A stretch of 64,000 nucleotides of DNA from Brachypodius melanocephalos (GCA_013398615.1 VZSR01000520.1:26703604-26767603), one strand, 5' to 3'; positions 13,401-23,712 are shown, numbered from the stretch's first letter. Notes: generated from the letters alone by a model not told the origin. Translations and numbers: made by a program.

Positions 13401-16400
13401 TGTTATCAGTTTCTTCTTCAGCTAACTTACACTTGGGGCTTACAGACCAGCTGAAGCCCCTTCCACAATTCTCCCTTTTCGTATTTGAACCACAAACACT
13501 GCTAAGGGTTTTTGCAGGGCCCTTTACAAAAATCCATGCAGACAGGTGAGACACAAAACAATGATTACAACCACCAGCAAAATTAACAGTCCAGTTTCCA
13601 GCAATATCCCAAACCATTCAACAATATCCCAACCTGCAAGGAAACCATTCAGTCATTCCCATCCTTCATCCGTGTGCAACTGACCAAATCCTTCCTTCAA
13701 ATCTGGAATGCTCCTGTGAACTGACCCACTGTGATCTGACAAGCCCATACAACACATGCCCTCAAAATCCTGACATCCATAACCATGCACCAACAGTAAA
13801 AAAATATACACCAACAAGGCACGTAGAAAATGGATTTTCAGATGCTGTTACAGATCCCACAGTCCCTTAATGACACATTTATGGCAGAATGGTACCTTCA
13901 CTTTTAGTTAGATAAATTTTTCTCTACACAGAGTTACATTTTTGTGTCTAAGAGACCAAGTCCCCTCTCCAGTCACCAATTAGAACTAAGTAGCATCCAC
14001 TTAACTTTACAACTGGCTGCTGCTGTCATAATGGGCAACTAACCTAGCTGTTTAAGGTGTGGAGTTTTAGATGTTAATTCTACACCCTTACACAAAGGCA
14101 ACACTTCTCCCCTAGGTACATTAAGCTCCTCTATTTTGGGACAGTAAGTGCTATGTAAAGGGAAATGGTACAAGACACATTACTCAGTGCTGCCAGCCTC
14201 TCTGTAGAGAAGTGCAAAGAACTAAAGTAAAGGTAACATCCACCAATTTGAATTTGGGTTTTCAGCGTGAGTCAATATCCCCATTTGCTTTGCCCTGAAT
14301 TACCATCTTCACAACATGCTCTTTGAGGGTCCATGCTTCAATCCACCTGATGGCCAGTATCACCCACACATTCTGCTTCAGTTGTGGGACCATCCATCCT
14401 GTTCCTTCCTGTGTACTCCAGGTAAGGCTTAACACAACAAGCAGAAACCCAGTGAGGGCCATTCTCTGTCAAAACACAGGCATATCCCCTTCCCCACATT
14501 ATTAATTCCACTGGGCCAGTCCACATTCCAGTAATTAAATCCTTAACCCATTCCTTAATATTTTTGTGAACATTTGGATGTTTAGAATTCAAAGAAGAAA
14601 AATGATAAAATATAAGAGATAATTGTGAGTCAGGTAAAGGATGCAAAAAGTTTAACACATAAACAGCTTTATCTAATCTCACTTGAGGTGGCTCCCTTTG
14701 CATTCCCCCTTTTTGTTTTCGAACCTGGCACTTCAAAACACCATGAGCACATTCCATAATTGCTTGACCTGTTGGAGTATGGGGAATACTAGTAGAATGA
14801 TCAACACCCCAAGCACAGAAAAACATTTACAGTTTTTGTGAAATATGTGCTGGGCCATACAAAGGGCATAGTCAGAAGTCTTAATACCTTTTCTTTTCAA
14901 CAAAGTTTTCCATGTAGATAAAACAATCTCTTCTTCACTTGATAAATTATTTCCCATTATATCCCCAGCGGCTCACCTGTACCCCACGTGTCAAAGTCAA
15001 TCAGGTCCGGAGCAAGCAGCTTCCCCCGCTGCTCTGTGCTTCGCTGGGTTCCCGTCGCCCCGGCTGTACCTCACTCCGACAGCCCTCAGGTCACGTTCGG
15101 CGCCACCAGATGTCGCTGTTGTGACGGTCACGACACACAAAGTGACACAGTAGAATCTTCAGAAGGCTTCTGTTTATTATCACAGCACGCTTTTATGCAC
15201 TTAACAAAGTTTACACTCCACTCATTGGGCACAGAAAATAAACACAACGTTCATTGGCACAAAAAGTCTCCACCGCTGTTTTCAACCCACATTCACAAAA
15301 CTTTTTCCAAGCACACTTCTTCCAGTTGCAGGGGTTTATCTCCCTCTCCTTCTCTCCTTGGTTTCCAAGCCAACGACCTTGGTGAAATTCCTTTCAAGGG
15401 TAAACACGGCTGTTATCAGTTTCTTCTTCAGCTAACTTACACTTCGGGCTTACAGACCAGCTGAAACCCCTTCCATACATAACAGATACAGACATAAAAA
15501 CACTGCCCAAACTCCCCTTTGTATCACCTGCTCCACTAACTTAAGCCACAAAGCTTAATGAGTTTAGGAGAGGAGAGAGATCACAGCGGCTTCGGTTCTG
15601 TCATGGTGCTCCACACTATTTACCAACATCTCCAATTTAGTTTGGAGGCACATTTCGGTGTGCTGGCAAAGACACATTTAATCTTTCCACATGCAGCACA
15701 GACCAGAAAGCTTAGCTGCATTCATGTGGTGACAAATCAAACTTACTAAGAACTCCTGATTGACAGGCTACTTTGGCATGGAGTTTGGCCACAGCTAGAC
15801 TGACCAACTGTGTAATGACACATATCTGCAGAAGACCTTGGTGGATGCATCTCATCTCCTTCAGTATCAGAAAGCAAAAGAATCATGAAAAATTACATGA
15901 TGATTAGCATAGTTTCACTATTCTTTTCAGTCACTTAAAGACCACTTAAAAGTTCTGTTCTTTCCAGTAGAAGACTTTTCTTTTTAACCAGTATGTAGCA
16001 GAGAATGTGCACGTTGACTTTTAGGTTAGATTCCAGAATGAAGGCCACTAGACACTGTGATTAAATTATGAAGTTAGACTGGTACCAGAAATTAAGTCTA
16101 GGAATTCAGAGACATAAAATTCAAAGGACATATTTTCACAGTGGTGCAAATCTTAAAGCACTAATTCCACAAAGATCTGAGTTCATACATTCAGTCTTCA
16201 GGAATGTTTTTTCACATATTGTGAAATTAAAACTTAATAGCCAAGTAATAATATTTAGATATTACTAAAATAATCCTTCCTTCAGTCTACAATAGCATCA
16301 GCTGTAATAATTTTTATCCTGGCCAGCATTCAAAAAATGCCAGGAAACCCAGGAGTAGTGCTCACAAGAATCCTGTCTAGAGACACAGAACTCTCTACCA

Positions 16401-17294
16401 TGTAGTGTCTGATGTGGTTTTCAAAATACAATTATGGTATATAGCACTTAAATGCAGTTTTGTTTGGAGATGTCCTGCTCTATATAACATGAATTGCTTG
16501 AATCTTCAAGGTAATGTTCAGAATTAAAACTTTGTTATTTGAATCGTCACAGGGTAGATGGCTTTATGCACTGTTGGCATGCCTTGAAAAACCTTTGCTA
16601 CCTGAAGCTCACTCCCTTATTAGACAGCTGGCAAGACGATGTTCAGAAGTCAGGGCACTGGAGGTAAGATTTAATATAGCTGTGCAGAGAACTTGGTGAA
16701 TTTAGCAGGCAAGGATCATTTTTCAGAAGTCTTAATAATTAATTTTTCATGTCCTATCATCTCATTTGCTTGAGAATGAAGGGAATACTAGAAATACACA
16801 TAACATGGCATGTAACAGCTTCTCTATTTGACACAGGTAACAAAAGGATTGCTGTAATACTTATCTCTCTTCTAGGAAAGCAAGAATGAAGAACAAATAT
16901 CAGCTCTGAACTTGATAATCTGCTTAGTTAGCAGGTAATGCAACTTACACACCCAAAACAGTAATCTATGTCCAGCATAAACGTGATTATTTGTACTAAC
17001 CTAAATCCTTTTAAAAGTGAAAATCAGTAAAAGTACCCTGGGTCAGTGCAGCAAATATACTTAGCTAAAAGGATTTAAGATATATCTAAGAGTAAAGTAA
17101 GCTTATTCCTTTCTTCAGATGAGCCCCCTGAACCATGAAGCCATAATTATGATAGCAATACTAAAAGATGAGCTAGAAAGCAATGGGTTGGACAATTTGA
17201 AGTAAGGAGTATGTTGCATTGGAGGTTTCTTACCATATCCCACTTCATTCCTAGATACTTCGATCAACGGGACCTGGCTGATGAGCCTTCCTAG
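7301..17294 (+). CDS. GEMIN2: GEMIN2 (SMN complex subunit, SIP1), 10 coding exons, complete
   Basis: Codes Gemin2, which binds SMN and holds the Sm-protein pentamer while the SMN complex builds snRNP cores in the cytoplasm. The spliced product is 263 aa, slightly shorter than the 269-280 aa human forms. The difference is in the poorly conserved N-terminus. Family landmarks in order are EELMPRLLPV and PPRTPQEYLKRVQ (exon 1), CPDVVVAQIDP (exon 2), KSEDEEGWKKFCLGE (exon 5), GFPPLLSIVSRMNQ (exon 6), GRWLYALLACLEKPLLPEAH (exon 8) and the C-terminal YFDQRDLADEPS. All ten exons join in phase with canonical GT-AG introns. The start at 7301 follows the CpG island and is the first ATG giving the conserved frame; ATG 7313 is an alternative. 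An antisense provirus lies in intron 7 and CR1 pieces in introns 1 and 3. Confidence 0.95.
7611..7785 (+). mobile_element. CR1 LINE 3' fragment in GEMIN2 intron 1
   Basis: The sequence carries the familiar avian CR1 3' segment: the GGTTTAGGCTGGATAT block, then AAAAGGTTCTTCACCCAGAG, then GGAACAGGCTCCCCAGGGCA. It is truncated before the usual terminal ATTCTATGATTCTA. The open frame through it belongs to the repeat, not to GEMIN2. Confidence 0.85.
7882..7966 (+). CDS. GEMIN2: GEMIN2 coding exon 2
   Basis: Residues 41-69, with CPDVVVAQIDP. Acceptor ttgtag, donor gtaagt; ends in phase 0. Confidence 0.95.
9130..9219 (+). CDS. GEMIN2: GEMIN2 coding exon 3
   Basis: Residues 70-99, with GCQPAPEGYSPTLKWQQQQV. 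Acceptor ttttctcag, donor gtacaa; 90 bp, phase 0 to 0. Confidence 0.95.
9822..10069 (+). mobile_element. CR1 LINE 3' end in GEMIN2 intron 3
   Basis: Contains the GATTTAGATTAGATATAAGG block, GGTTGCCCAGAGAGG, the GGTTGGACTAGATGGCC segment and the terminal TCTATGATTCTA. It is 5'-truncated, as is usual for CR1, and lies in the same orientation as GEMIN2. Confidence 0.92.
11173..11232 (+). CDS. GEMIN2: GEMIN2 coding exon 4
   Basis: Residues 100-119, including NKHRNHW and LDSNVTM. A 60-bp exon with donor gtgagt. Confidence 0.94.
11404..11514 (+). CDS. GEMIN2: GEMIN2 coding exon 5
   Basis: Residues 120-156, with EDEEGWKKFCLGE and GIDYIK. Acceptor ttacttcag, donor gtgagt. Confidence 0.95.
12094..12138 (+). 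CDS. GEMIN2: GEMIN2 coding exon 6
   Basis: Residues 157-171, VGFPPLLSIVSRMNQ. A 45-bp exon after a strong polypyrimidine tract; donor gtaagc. Confidence 0.95.
12831..12899 (+). CDS. GEMIN2: GEMIN2 coding exon 7
   Basis: Residues 172-194, with ATVTSVLEYL and SWFGEKKFTPEL. Donor gtaatt. The intron that follows carries the provirus at 13097-15477. Confidence 0.95.
13097..13467 (-). repeat. 3' LTR of the provirus
   Basis: 371 bp, TG...CA ended. On the minus strand it has an AATAAA signal (13164-13159) preceded by a TATA-like ATAAAAG. It differs from the 5' LTR by about 13 substitutions and one 4-bp indel counted by eye. Confidence 0.92.
13468..13482 (-). other. Proviral polypurine tract
   Basis: The minus strand reads a purine run AAAAGGGAGAAT directly before the 3' LTR, the expected plus-strand primer position. 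Confidence 0.75.
13524..13680 (-). pseudogene. env 3' remnant (membrane anchor)
   Basis: One minus-strand frame reads a Trp/Gly segment followed by a long Leu/Ile/Val membrane-spanning stretch and a short Cys-containing tail, ending at a stop at 13526-13524. The position just before the polypurine tract and the hydrophobic profile fit the transmembrane-subunit anchor. The rest of env is missing. Confidence 0.6.
14262..14462 (-). pseudogene. env 5' remnant (leader)
   Basis: A minus-strand frame starting at 14462 with a hydrophobic leader, overlapping the end of pol by about 125 bp in another frame, as env often does in class-II elements. It stops after 66 codons. Most of the surface subunit is absent. 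Confidence 0.55.
14338..14853 (-). pseudogene. pol remnant: integrase C-terminal part
   Basis: The minus-strand translation shows the late part of the retroviral integrase core, including the catalytic Glu region with its GQAIME-type motif, followed by the C-terminal DNA-binding domain. The first catalytic residues and all of reverse transcriptase are deleted. An in-frame stop lies just upstream of the first Met at 14826. Confidence 0.8.
14834..14957 (-). pseudogene. gag 5' remnant (matrix start)
   Basis: Starts at ATG 14957-14955 with an MGNN-type N-myristoylation signal, as in betaretroviral-like matrix proteins. About 35-40 codons remain before the reading runs into the integrase remnant at the deletion junction near 14850. 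Confidence 0.7.
15086..15110 (-). other. Proviral primer-binding region
   Basis: Directly inside the 5' LTR the minus strand reads TGGTGGCGCCGAACGTGAC. This starts with TGG and resembles lysine-type primer sites, but I could not assign the tRNA with confidence. Confidence 0.6.
15111..15477 (-). repeat. 5' LTR of the provirus
   Basis: 367 bp, matching the other LTR along its whole length. Its outer end reads ATA in place of the ACA of the other copy (plus strand), one of the 13 differences. Confidence 0.92.
16553..16663 (+). CDS. GEMIN2: GEMIN2 coding exon 8
   Basis: Residues 195-231, with GRWLYALLACLEKPLLPEAH and LIRQLARRCSEVRALE. Acceptor cgtcacag, donor gtaaga. Confidence 0.96.
16876..16934 (+). 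CDS. GEMIN2: GEMIN2 coding exon 9
   Basis: Residues 232-250 plus two bases, including ALNLIICLVS. Acceptor ctcttctag, donor gtaatg. Confidence 0.95.
17255..17294 (+). CDS. GEMIN2: GEMIN2 last coding exon
   Basis: C-terminal RYFDQRDLADEPS and stop TAG at 17292-17294. The start at 17255 completes the Arg codon split by the intron. Confidence 0.96.
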
Positions 17295-17681
17295 GCTGTT
17301 TTGAGAACATCCAGTATTTTGCATTGCCACAGTACAAACAGCATTATCAGAGTGAACAGCAAGACACTGCACTGTTCAGACTTGAAGTATTACACAATCC
17401 CTTCAGAACACGCTCAGACTAATGCATTTGAGACAGCTGTGAATTACTTCAGCTGAGTTTTAGCTGAGACTGTCAGTGTCTCCAATACCATCGCCACCAT
17501 CATCATAAAGTGGTAACTGAAGTGTCCAGCATCATCTCTCAAGCTCCTGTCTTTGTAAACTACACTCTTGGGTAGAAATTTCTACAATCTGAGTAATCTG
17601 TGGACACTGCTATTAGGTGAAGTCTGAGGTTATGTTACAAATTATTATTCTTTTTCTAACAGACTTATTGAAGACTTTTTT

Positions 17682-17687
17682 AATAAA
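17682..17687 (+). terminator. GEMIN2: GEMIN2 poly(A) signal
   Basis: AATAAA about 390 bp after the stop codon, the first good signal downstream; the 3' end should fall near 17700-17715. Confidence 0.6.
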
Positions 17688-17715
17688 ACTAAAGGATTTT
17701 AAAGACTTTTCTTAA

Positions 17716-18440
17716 GCATTGTGGATTATCTCACTCCATGCTATTTAACAGCAGCCTTACTGTAGAAATCTACTGAGTTAGGGCTGAATGTGTTTTTTCA
17801 AGTTTTGATGCCTGAGCTTTAGCACTGCCTAGCAGTTCAACTAGAGCCAGCATGTTACTGAAACAATTGTTTCAGTAAAATGTAAACATTACTGCTTCTT
17901 GAGTACTACATTACAGAAGTAAACCGTAGCTAGCAATTAAAAATAGTTACATTAATACTGAGTTTATGAACAATAAGGTGGAATAAATTTTCTTCTTTGG
18001 CCAGTATAGACAACCTCTAGGCATAAATCATTCTGACACAAGGAACAGCTGCTAATTTTAGGGACAGGAGAAACTGATGAACTATGTAAAAACAAGTTTT
18101 CTTCTACTGCCCAAACTACATTCCTACAAAGGTCTCCACCTAACATCTTCAATGATGTGTGAGCTGTTGGCTCACGCTAATGGGCTCCATGAAGAAATAT
18201 AAAAGCAATCGCTGCCTCCCAGTTCAGAGTGAATGGGAAAAGGTAGCGGTTGGGCTACAAAATACACATTAGTTTCTTATTCAAATTTAGTCTTGTTTCT
18301 CTGTTCTCAAACTCTGCCTCTGGTCTTCCAGGCTCTTTTGGTAATTGAAATGTTTTGCTTAATGTGTAGAGTACACAGTTTTTACCATGTAGACATTATT
18401 ACTTTGGTATAGAATAAATTTCATACCAAGACACAACCAT
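17716..18440. other. Convergent spacer, GEMIN2 / TRAPPC6B
   Basis: About 0.7 kb between the two 3' ends. No coding, RNA or repeat signal was recognised. Confidence 0.6.
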
Positions 18441-18459
18441 AGTGTTAATTTGACAAATA

Positions 18460-18465
18460 TTTATT
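18460..18465 (-). terminator. TRAPPC6B: TRAPPC6B poly(A) signal
   Basis: AATAAA on the minus strand, about 120 bp after the TRAPPC6B stop codon. Confidence 0.6.
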
Positions 18466-18585
18466 ATCTATTTTGGAATTGTGCTGCACACTGCTATAAT
18501 TTACATGTTATATACAAGACTGAGCCAAGATACTGAATCCACATACAAAGGCTTTGTAAAGTAGATACCCAGATTTCAATGTGCT

Positions 18586-18617
18586 CTACATCTTCTGTAT
18601 CATCACCTGAAATTTAC
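18586..18617 (-). CDS. TRAPPC6B: TRAPPC6B last coding exon
   Basis: Completes the split Cys codon and reads KFQVMIQKM, then TAG at 18588-18586. The acceptor is cctgcag. Confidence 0.93.
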
Positions 18618-21600
18618 CTGCAGGAAAAGCAGAGTCAGATCACAATATTAGCATTAGAATTATTTCTCTGAGTAATTATTTTCTTGTAAAATTTTATTCA
18701 AAGAAATAGTAAGGAACATTTCCGTCTTACAGTTTTATTGTAAGCAGTTGAGCCATTATTTAAATTTAGCATTTAAATTTTAATTCCATGCTGAACAGCT
18801 TTTCTCTTTTCTTTTTTTCTGTAAGTTGACTGTGTCCCACATCACAGGAGTTCTGTTAGCTAAACCCAAAATTTATGCTAAGTCTGTGGAAAACTTTTAA
18901 TTAGGGAGCTTATGTGGTCACAATGGTCTTCACTTACTAACATTCTTAATGACTCCTATAAAGATCTCCACTTGTGCAAATAACCTTCTGGACACATTTG
19001 ATGCTTCTAAATGTAAATACAACTTTTTAGTTTTGCTTTCCACTCAACATCATGGAGGCTTATCCTCTGTCAGTATTTTCTCAATACTAAAGGATTTAGT
19101 GGCAAGCCATATCCTGAAGTTCACATGGATTCCTATAGCCCAGCAGCTTCAAACAAAACTCACCTTGGAAAATGCTTATAACAGCAATACAGTCAGTCAG
19201 GAAGGTTACCAAGTAAGCTAATAATTGAATAATAAAGTACTACTTACATGCAGGCATTGATGAAACTTCAGCTGTTACAATACTCTTTATTCCCAGATTT
19301 GATAGGCCACCTCTGATTAATCCACACGTGAATGCTAAATACTAGACACAAAGTTGTACTTCAGATGAGCATCAGCAGTGAAGCTTGTTGACAAAGATTG
19401 AAACTAAGTACTCAAGAACATGACTTAATACTTGGACAACAGAAAACCATGGAGGTTTTGGGAGACTTTGTCATGTCTCCAATATATGTCAGGTCTCTAA
19501 TAGATGAAAGCTCCAATATTTGGTAGAGCGAAGCTCACTACACAGACTGTTCTCATTAGAGGCAGTATTTTGAGTCACTTTCCATTAAACCTGTAGGAAC
19601 TCAGCATCCTTAAAACAATTATTCCCAAGACTTGGCTGAAATTAGCAACTGGTATTAAAGTCAACAAAGGAGAAACAGTCCAAGACAGTGTTCTTGTGCA
19701 GGCCATACCATAGAATACAAAGGCCTGCAGATATTTAAAATGTGTGTTGCAAAATAGAAGAAACATTTCACCAGAAAACAACAACAACAACAAAAACAAA
19801 CAAACAAACAAACAAAAACCACAACAACAACAACCATCACAGACAGTAGCCAATTGGGAGGACTAAGATTAAGAAACCATAAAATAGAACTGAACATCCC
19901 ATTTCTTAATCCACCTAAACCAAAATGCTCTGTGATAGGTTCTGCAGAGGGACTAATTTGACCTGAACTATTAACTCAGCGTCTGCACTCAAAACTATTT
20001 TGAATTGGTGGAAGATCTTTCTGAACATTCACATAATCTCAGAAGCTTGTTTTACATAACAAATAGCAAATTTGTTTGGGGAATTTTTAAAAGTTTCTGA
20101 AACCACATGCTTCCCAAAGAGAAAGCATTTGTGTGACAGTTGCAGGTAGTAGCAGACAACATTTCACCACAAAGTCAAATGTAACAGCAGCAAGTTTCAG
20201 GACAACCATGACCATTTTTTGAACTAGCAATCAAATTCACTATTCTAAAACAGGCTGCCTTTCTAAAAAGAGAGAAGTTTGTATCTATTTCATTACAAAA
20301 TATTAAGTTATTAATAGATCAAGGTAATTAAAATCAAACTGGTAGACTGCTCCCCCCACCAATAAAATCAAAGAGTACCTTTGGTGCATGTTCTAAATAC
20401 TGCTTTCCTGCAGACATCTGTGTCAAGAGACGAAATTTATTGTCTTGAAGGACATAAATACCCTGTTTAAAAAGAAAAGATTGAGAGGCTTAGTTAAATC
20501 TGCAGTAATAGAAAATCCACATTTTCTGTGAATGGATTTCATTTCTAGATAAAATACATATGGTCTCAGGCTGAAAAATAAAATTTTAGATTAAGGCATA
20601 TGTGATTTAAGGCATATACAATTTAAGTAAATTGTATTATTTACTTAGAAGGAATATCAAAAGAAAATATACTTAATTGTGAGTATACAATAAACCCTCT
20701 AGATAACAGTATGATCAGTTAACCCTGAAAAATATTTATGTCCATTTCTTCTTGGAAGGGTCCTTTCAATGATCAGAAAAAATAGTTCCATACTAGAAAG
20801 TATTTGGTAATATATCAAATGCATATTGATTCTTACATTCAAATGTCAATCTTCATTGGGCTTTGCAATCTCTATTCTTATTCTCAAATTCAGTGGGAAT
20901 TATTTTCCTTAATAGCAGTACAGGCAACAACACCCAGCAGACAATCAAAGTAAAAGTCTAGCTTTTTCTACAATACAATTCTGTGCAACAAAATAAATAT
21001 TAATAAAATAAGTATAAACACTGTATAGCTTTAACTATACCTGCCATTTTAATTTCCTTGCTACTGCCTGTGCTACTTCAGAATTTCATAAGCCTTGAAC
21101 TTAAATTAAGGCTGCATATACAATTAAGGCCTTAAGCTCAATACTGCAGCTTTTTCAAATTAAAACCCCAGATTGCTAAAGTAATAATTGTCTGTTATTA
21201 CTTGATCAATCACTGAATAATAAAACCTATTTTGTTTGGCACAATCCTTGTACAAATTCTTTCTCCTAATTTGACCCAATGGGGAAATAGCCATATGAAA
21301 ACCAAGGCATTCGATAGAAAAAAGATTTTTTTTACTCTAGTAAAATGGCTCCTTAAGTTATTTTGATCTGGCTTTAAGAACTGTGGCTGTTGATATAGGA
21401 AAATACATGGATACAGTGCAATGTCACCAACATGCAAATCTGAGAAGTTTCTCATACAAGCATTTTCAACAGATTACAACTGTCTCAACTGCTGAAAACT
21501 CTTAACCTTCTTCAAAGTAACAAAACCACTTCACAGTAGCCATTCTATTTAAATAGATGTTAAGAGAGTAACATCCCTTTTTCACTATTTTTTACTAATA

Positions 21601-22053
21601 TTTATTAAGAGACAGATTAAAAAGTTCTTATTTAAATGTTAATTAGCTGTAATCATTAGTGTCCTTTCTGTAACACTGCAACAGTGCATACGAAATTCAA
21701 AGCACTTAATCTTTTCAAACAGCAATAAAGACATCATAGGCAATTATTAAATTGTATTCTAAAGCTACATGATAACGTGAGTATTGAAAAACACACTTTT
21801 TAAACAAAACAAATATGGAACATTTTGGATTTCTTATCTGGTAATTAATTCTAGATCAAGAAAAACAAAAAATGCACTAGCAACTCAAAATTCTCACCGA
21901 CTTGCCAAGTTAAATCTTATCTACAGCATCAGTACCTGGTGATTAGTCCTTAGGTTATCTATTTGTTTTTTGAATACCGTTGTCCAAAAATCTTTGCAAA
22001 TGAACTTCATAATATCTAATTCATCCTTGAACCTGGCAGTGTCTTTTGTAAAC
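18586..22053 (-). CDS. TRAPPC6B: TRAPPC6B (TRAPP complex subunit 6B), 5' exons missing in gap
   Basis: Codes a small Bet3-fold subunit of the TRAPP tethering complexes that act on ER-to-Golgi vesicles. Four exons give 108 residues: FTKDTARFKDELDIMKFICK, DFWTTVFKKQIDNL, GIYVLQDNKFRLLTQMSAGK, the FTCGLIRGGLSNLGIKSIVT core and the C-terminal CKFQVMIQKM. The family is about 158 aa, so roughly the first 50 residues are absent. They are not in the visible sequence between 22054 and 23300. The first exons therefore most likely lie in the N run at 22667-22766, at the gene's GC-rich 5' end. TRAPPC6B is chosen over TRAPPC6A from the near-identical sequence and the PNN neighbour. Visible junctions keep frame. 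Confidence 0.94.
19248..19341 (-). CDS. TRAPPC6B: TRAPPC6B coding exon (third visible)
   Basis: Reads YLAFTCGLIRGGLSNLGIKS and IVTAEVSSMPA, ending one base into the Cys codon. Acceptor gtctag, donor gtaagt. Confidence 0.95.
19776..19834. repeat. (CAA)n/(CAAA)n simple repeat
   Basis: Interrupted CAA and CAAA microsatellite in a TRAPPC6B intron. Two minus-strand open frames through it are Cys/Val/Phe-rich artefacts. Confidence 0.9.
20379..20462 (-). CDS. TRAPPC6B: TRAPPC6B coding exon (second visible)
   Basis: 28 codons reading GIYVLQDNKFRLLTQMSAGK then QYLEHAPK. Acceptor ttaaacag, donor gtactc; phase 0 to 0. Confidence 0.95.
21936..22053 (-). CDS. TRAPPC6B: TRAPPC6B coding exon (first visible)
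   Basis: Third base of an Arg codon, then 39 codons from FTKDTARFKDELD to NLRTNHQ. Acceptor cttttag, donor gtactg. The upstream exon is not visible. Confidence 0.95.
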
Positions 22054-22666
22054 CTAAAAGAAAAGTGAGAAATGTATCAATAATGATAGTACGCATAACC
22101 TGACCAATTAAAAATATAAATAATTTAAATAGTAGTATACAACATAATTTTTGAGGTTATTATAAAAATTAGTTTTCCAACCATCGTACAGTGTCATTCC
22201 AGCTTCATCGTGCATTCATCAAGTATTTTAACTTCAGAGCAACACATTGTTATCTTACAATCTGCAATATGTTAGCAGAATAAATTGTTTTAATTCCATG
22301 ATTATCAAACATAGTTGACATACAGAAAGGTGGAAAGTGCTCCATCAGTTTTATCTTCAACAAATTATCTAATTAGAAGATAAACAAAATGCTCACACCT
22401 ATACTATTCCTTGGAAGAAGTCCTTCAAATAGGCAAAAGAGCTCTAACATAGGAACAAGCATGTAAAACTTGTTCCCGTTTTCTAGAAGGAACCTCTTTC
22501 TCTTGCTCATTTCAGATTTCTATCTCTTTATCCTCCTTGAAGGTCTTTATCTGGCACTAAAGGACCACTTTATTCAACAAAACTATGACTTAAGAAACTC
22601 AGGAGTCTCCACACGACCTCGGAATGAGGGTGTTGGAGTTGCATCTCGGGTCCCCAAAGGGCCCAA

Positions 22667-22766
22667 NNNNNNNNNNNNNNNNNNNNNNNNNNNNNNNNNN
22701 NNNNNNNNNNNNNNNNNNNNNNNNNNNNNNNNNNNNNNNNNNNNNNNNNNNNNNNNNNNNNNNNNN
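22667..22766. other. Assembly gap (100 N)
   Basis: Exactly 100 N, the usual placeholder for a gap of unknown size. It sits at the GC-rich 5' end of TRAPPC6B, where two N-terminal exons are expected but not found. Confidence 0.97.
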
Positions 22767-23712
22767 CGGCCCAGCAGTGCTGGCCGAGCTGGTTCTATCC
22801 GCCGGGGAAGCGTTGGGAAAAGGGCTCTCGCGTTAAGCCTCTGCAGAATCCGCGGACTCAAGCGGCGCCGGCAGCCCGGGGTCCTGAACGAGGGCCGGAG
22901 CCGGGGATCAAACCCGCCCCTCCTGCGTAGCTGCCCCGCCCACCCTACGGCTGGAGCCGGGCGGGACGCGCGTGTCACTGCCTTCAGGAGAGCGCTATGC
23001 CCCTGCCAGCCGCTTGCAGCCACAAAGCGACGTCGGCTGCAGTCGGGGAAGAGCTGGTTTAAAGCCTCTCCACCGCCCCGGGCGCCATGGCCAACGCACA
23101 GTACAGAGCTTCTCTGGCACACCGCTCCGGGCGGGATGTGAGGGCAGGAACGGCCCCGGCACGCACCGCCCGTAAGGCCGCCACTCCAGCCACTGTCAAG
23201 TAACGGCCCCGTCTATTGGCTCGCCGGGCACAACAGCCGCTGGTAGCGCAGCGGTGATTGGCTCTCGCCCGAGTCCCGAGCATGCCGGCTCTCGGCCCCA
23301 TTGAGAGTGAGAAAGCAGGATGTGTCCCAGGTGGGTGGGAACAAGCGGCCTCGAAGTGTTTTTCTGATTGGGCTACAGGGAAATAACGTTTGAGTTCTTA
23401 TTATCTCTGTGTCATGTCACTCTGGAGAGCCCTTTCATTGATTCGTCCAGCTAGCAAGCAGAGCCTTCCGCTAATTGGGCAGCCGAGATGCCAGTCTGCC
23501 CCTGGGCTCTGTGATTGATGAAGCCTTTCGGCGAGCCACCCTGAGGGGCGTGCCCTCTCCTCTCGTGCCCTGTGATTGGCGGTCAGAGGAGGCCACGGGG
23601 GCGCGATTGGCTGCGCCGTCCGGGCCCGCGGCCACCGGAGTGGGCGGGGCCTGTTCCCCCTGTTTCCCAGCGCTGCCTCGCGCGGGGCCCGGCCAGGCCG
23701 CGCGGCGGCGGG
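22767..23712. promoter_or_regulatory. Bidirectional CpG-island promoter, TRAPPC6B / PNN
   Basis: GC-rich sequence between two divergent genes. It contains six plus-strand ATTGG (inverted CCAAT) boxes at 23215, 23257, 23367, 23474, 23575 and 23606, the NF-Y type of site, and no clear TATA box. The PNN transcription start should lie shortly before the ATG at 23713. The TRAPPC6B start is probably near or left of 22900, but the gap hides its exon 1. Confidence 0.75.

Larger units (their letters stand above)
13091..15483 (-). mobile_element. Internally deleted class-II (ERVK-like) provirus with 6-bp TSD
   Basis: A provirus in antisense orientation in GEMIN2 intron 7. Two LTRs (13097-13467 and 15111-15477) flank about 1.6 kb, and the element is bounded by a perfect 6-bp duplication CATAAC at 13091-13096 and 15478-15483. 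Reading the minus strand: 5' LTR, primer-binding region, start of gag, a large deletion that removes the rest of gag, protease and most of pol, the C-terminal part of integrase, the start of env overlapping the pol end, a second deletion, the env membrane anchor, polypurine tract and 3' LTR. A 6-bp duplication and the betaretrovirus-like integrase indicate class II. It has in-frame stops and large deletions and cannot code for a complete retroviral protein. Confidence 0.92.

Noticed and set aside
13185..13454. 89-codon plus-strand frame (and its near copy at 14988-15464)
   Set aside because: Both are the antisense reading of the two proviral LTRs.
19575..19897. Cys/Phe/Val-rich minus-strand frames suggesting a membrane protein
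   Set aside because: They translate a CAA/CAAA microsatellite in a TRAPPC6B intron.
22890..22925. GGGATCAAACCC resembling a tRNA B box
   Set aside because: No cloverleaf, A box or terminator could be made around it.
22470..23141. Open frames crossing the N gap on both strands
   Set aside because: The N run is read as X; the flanks match no TRAPPC6B exon or other protein.
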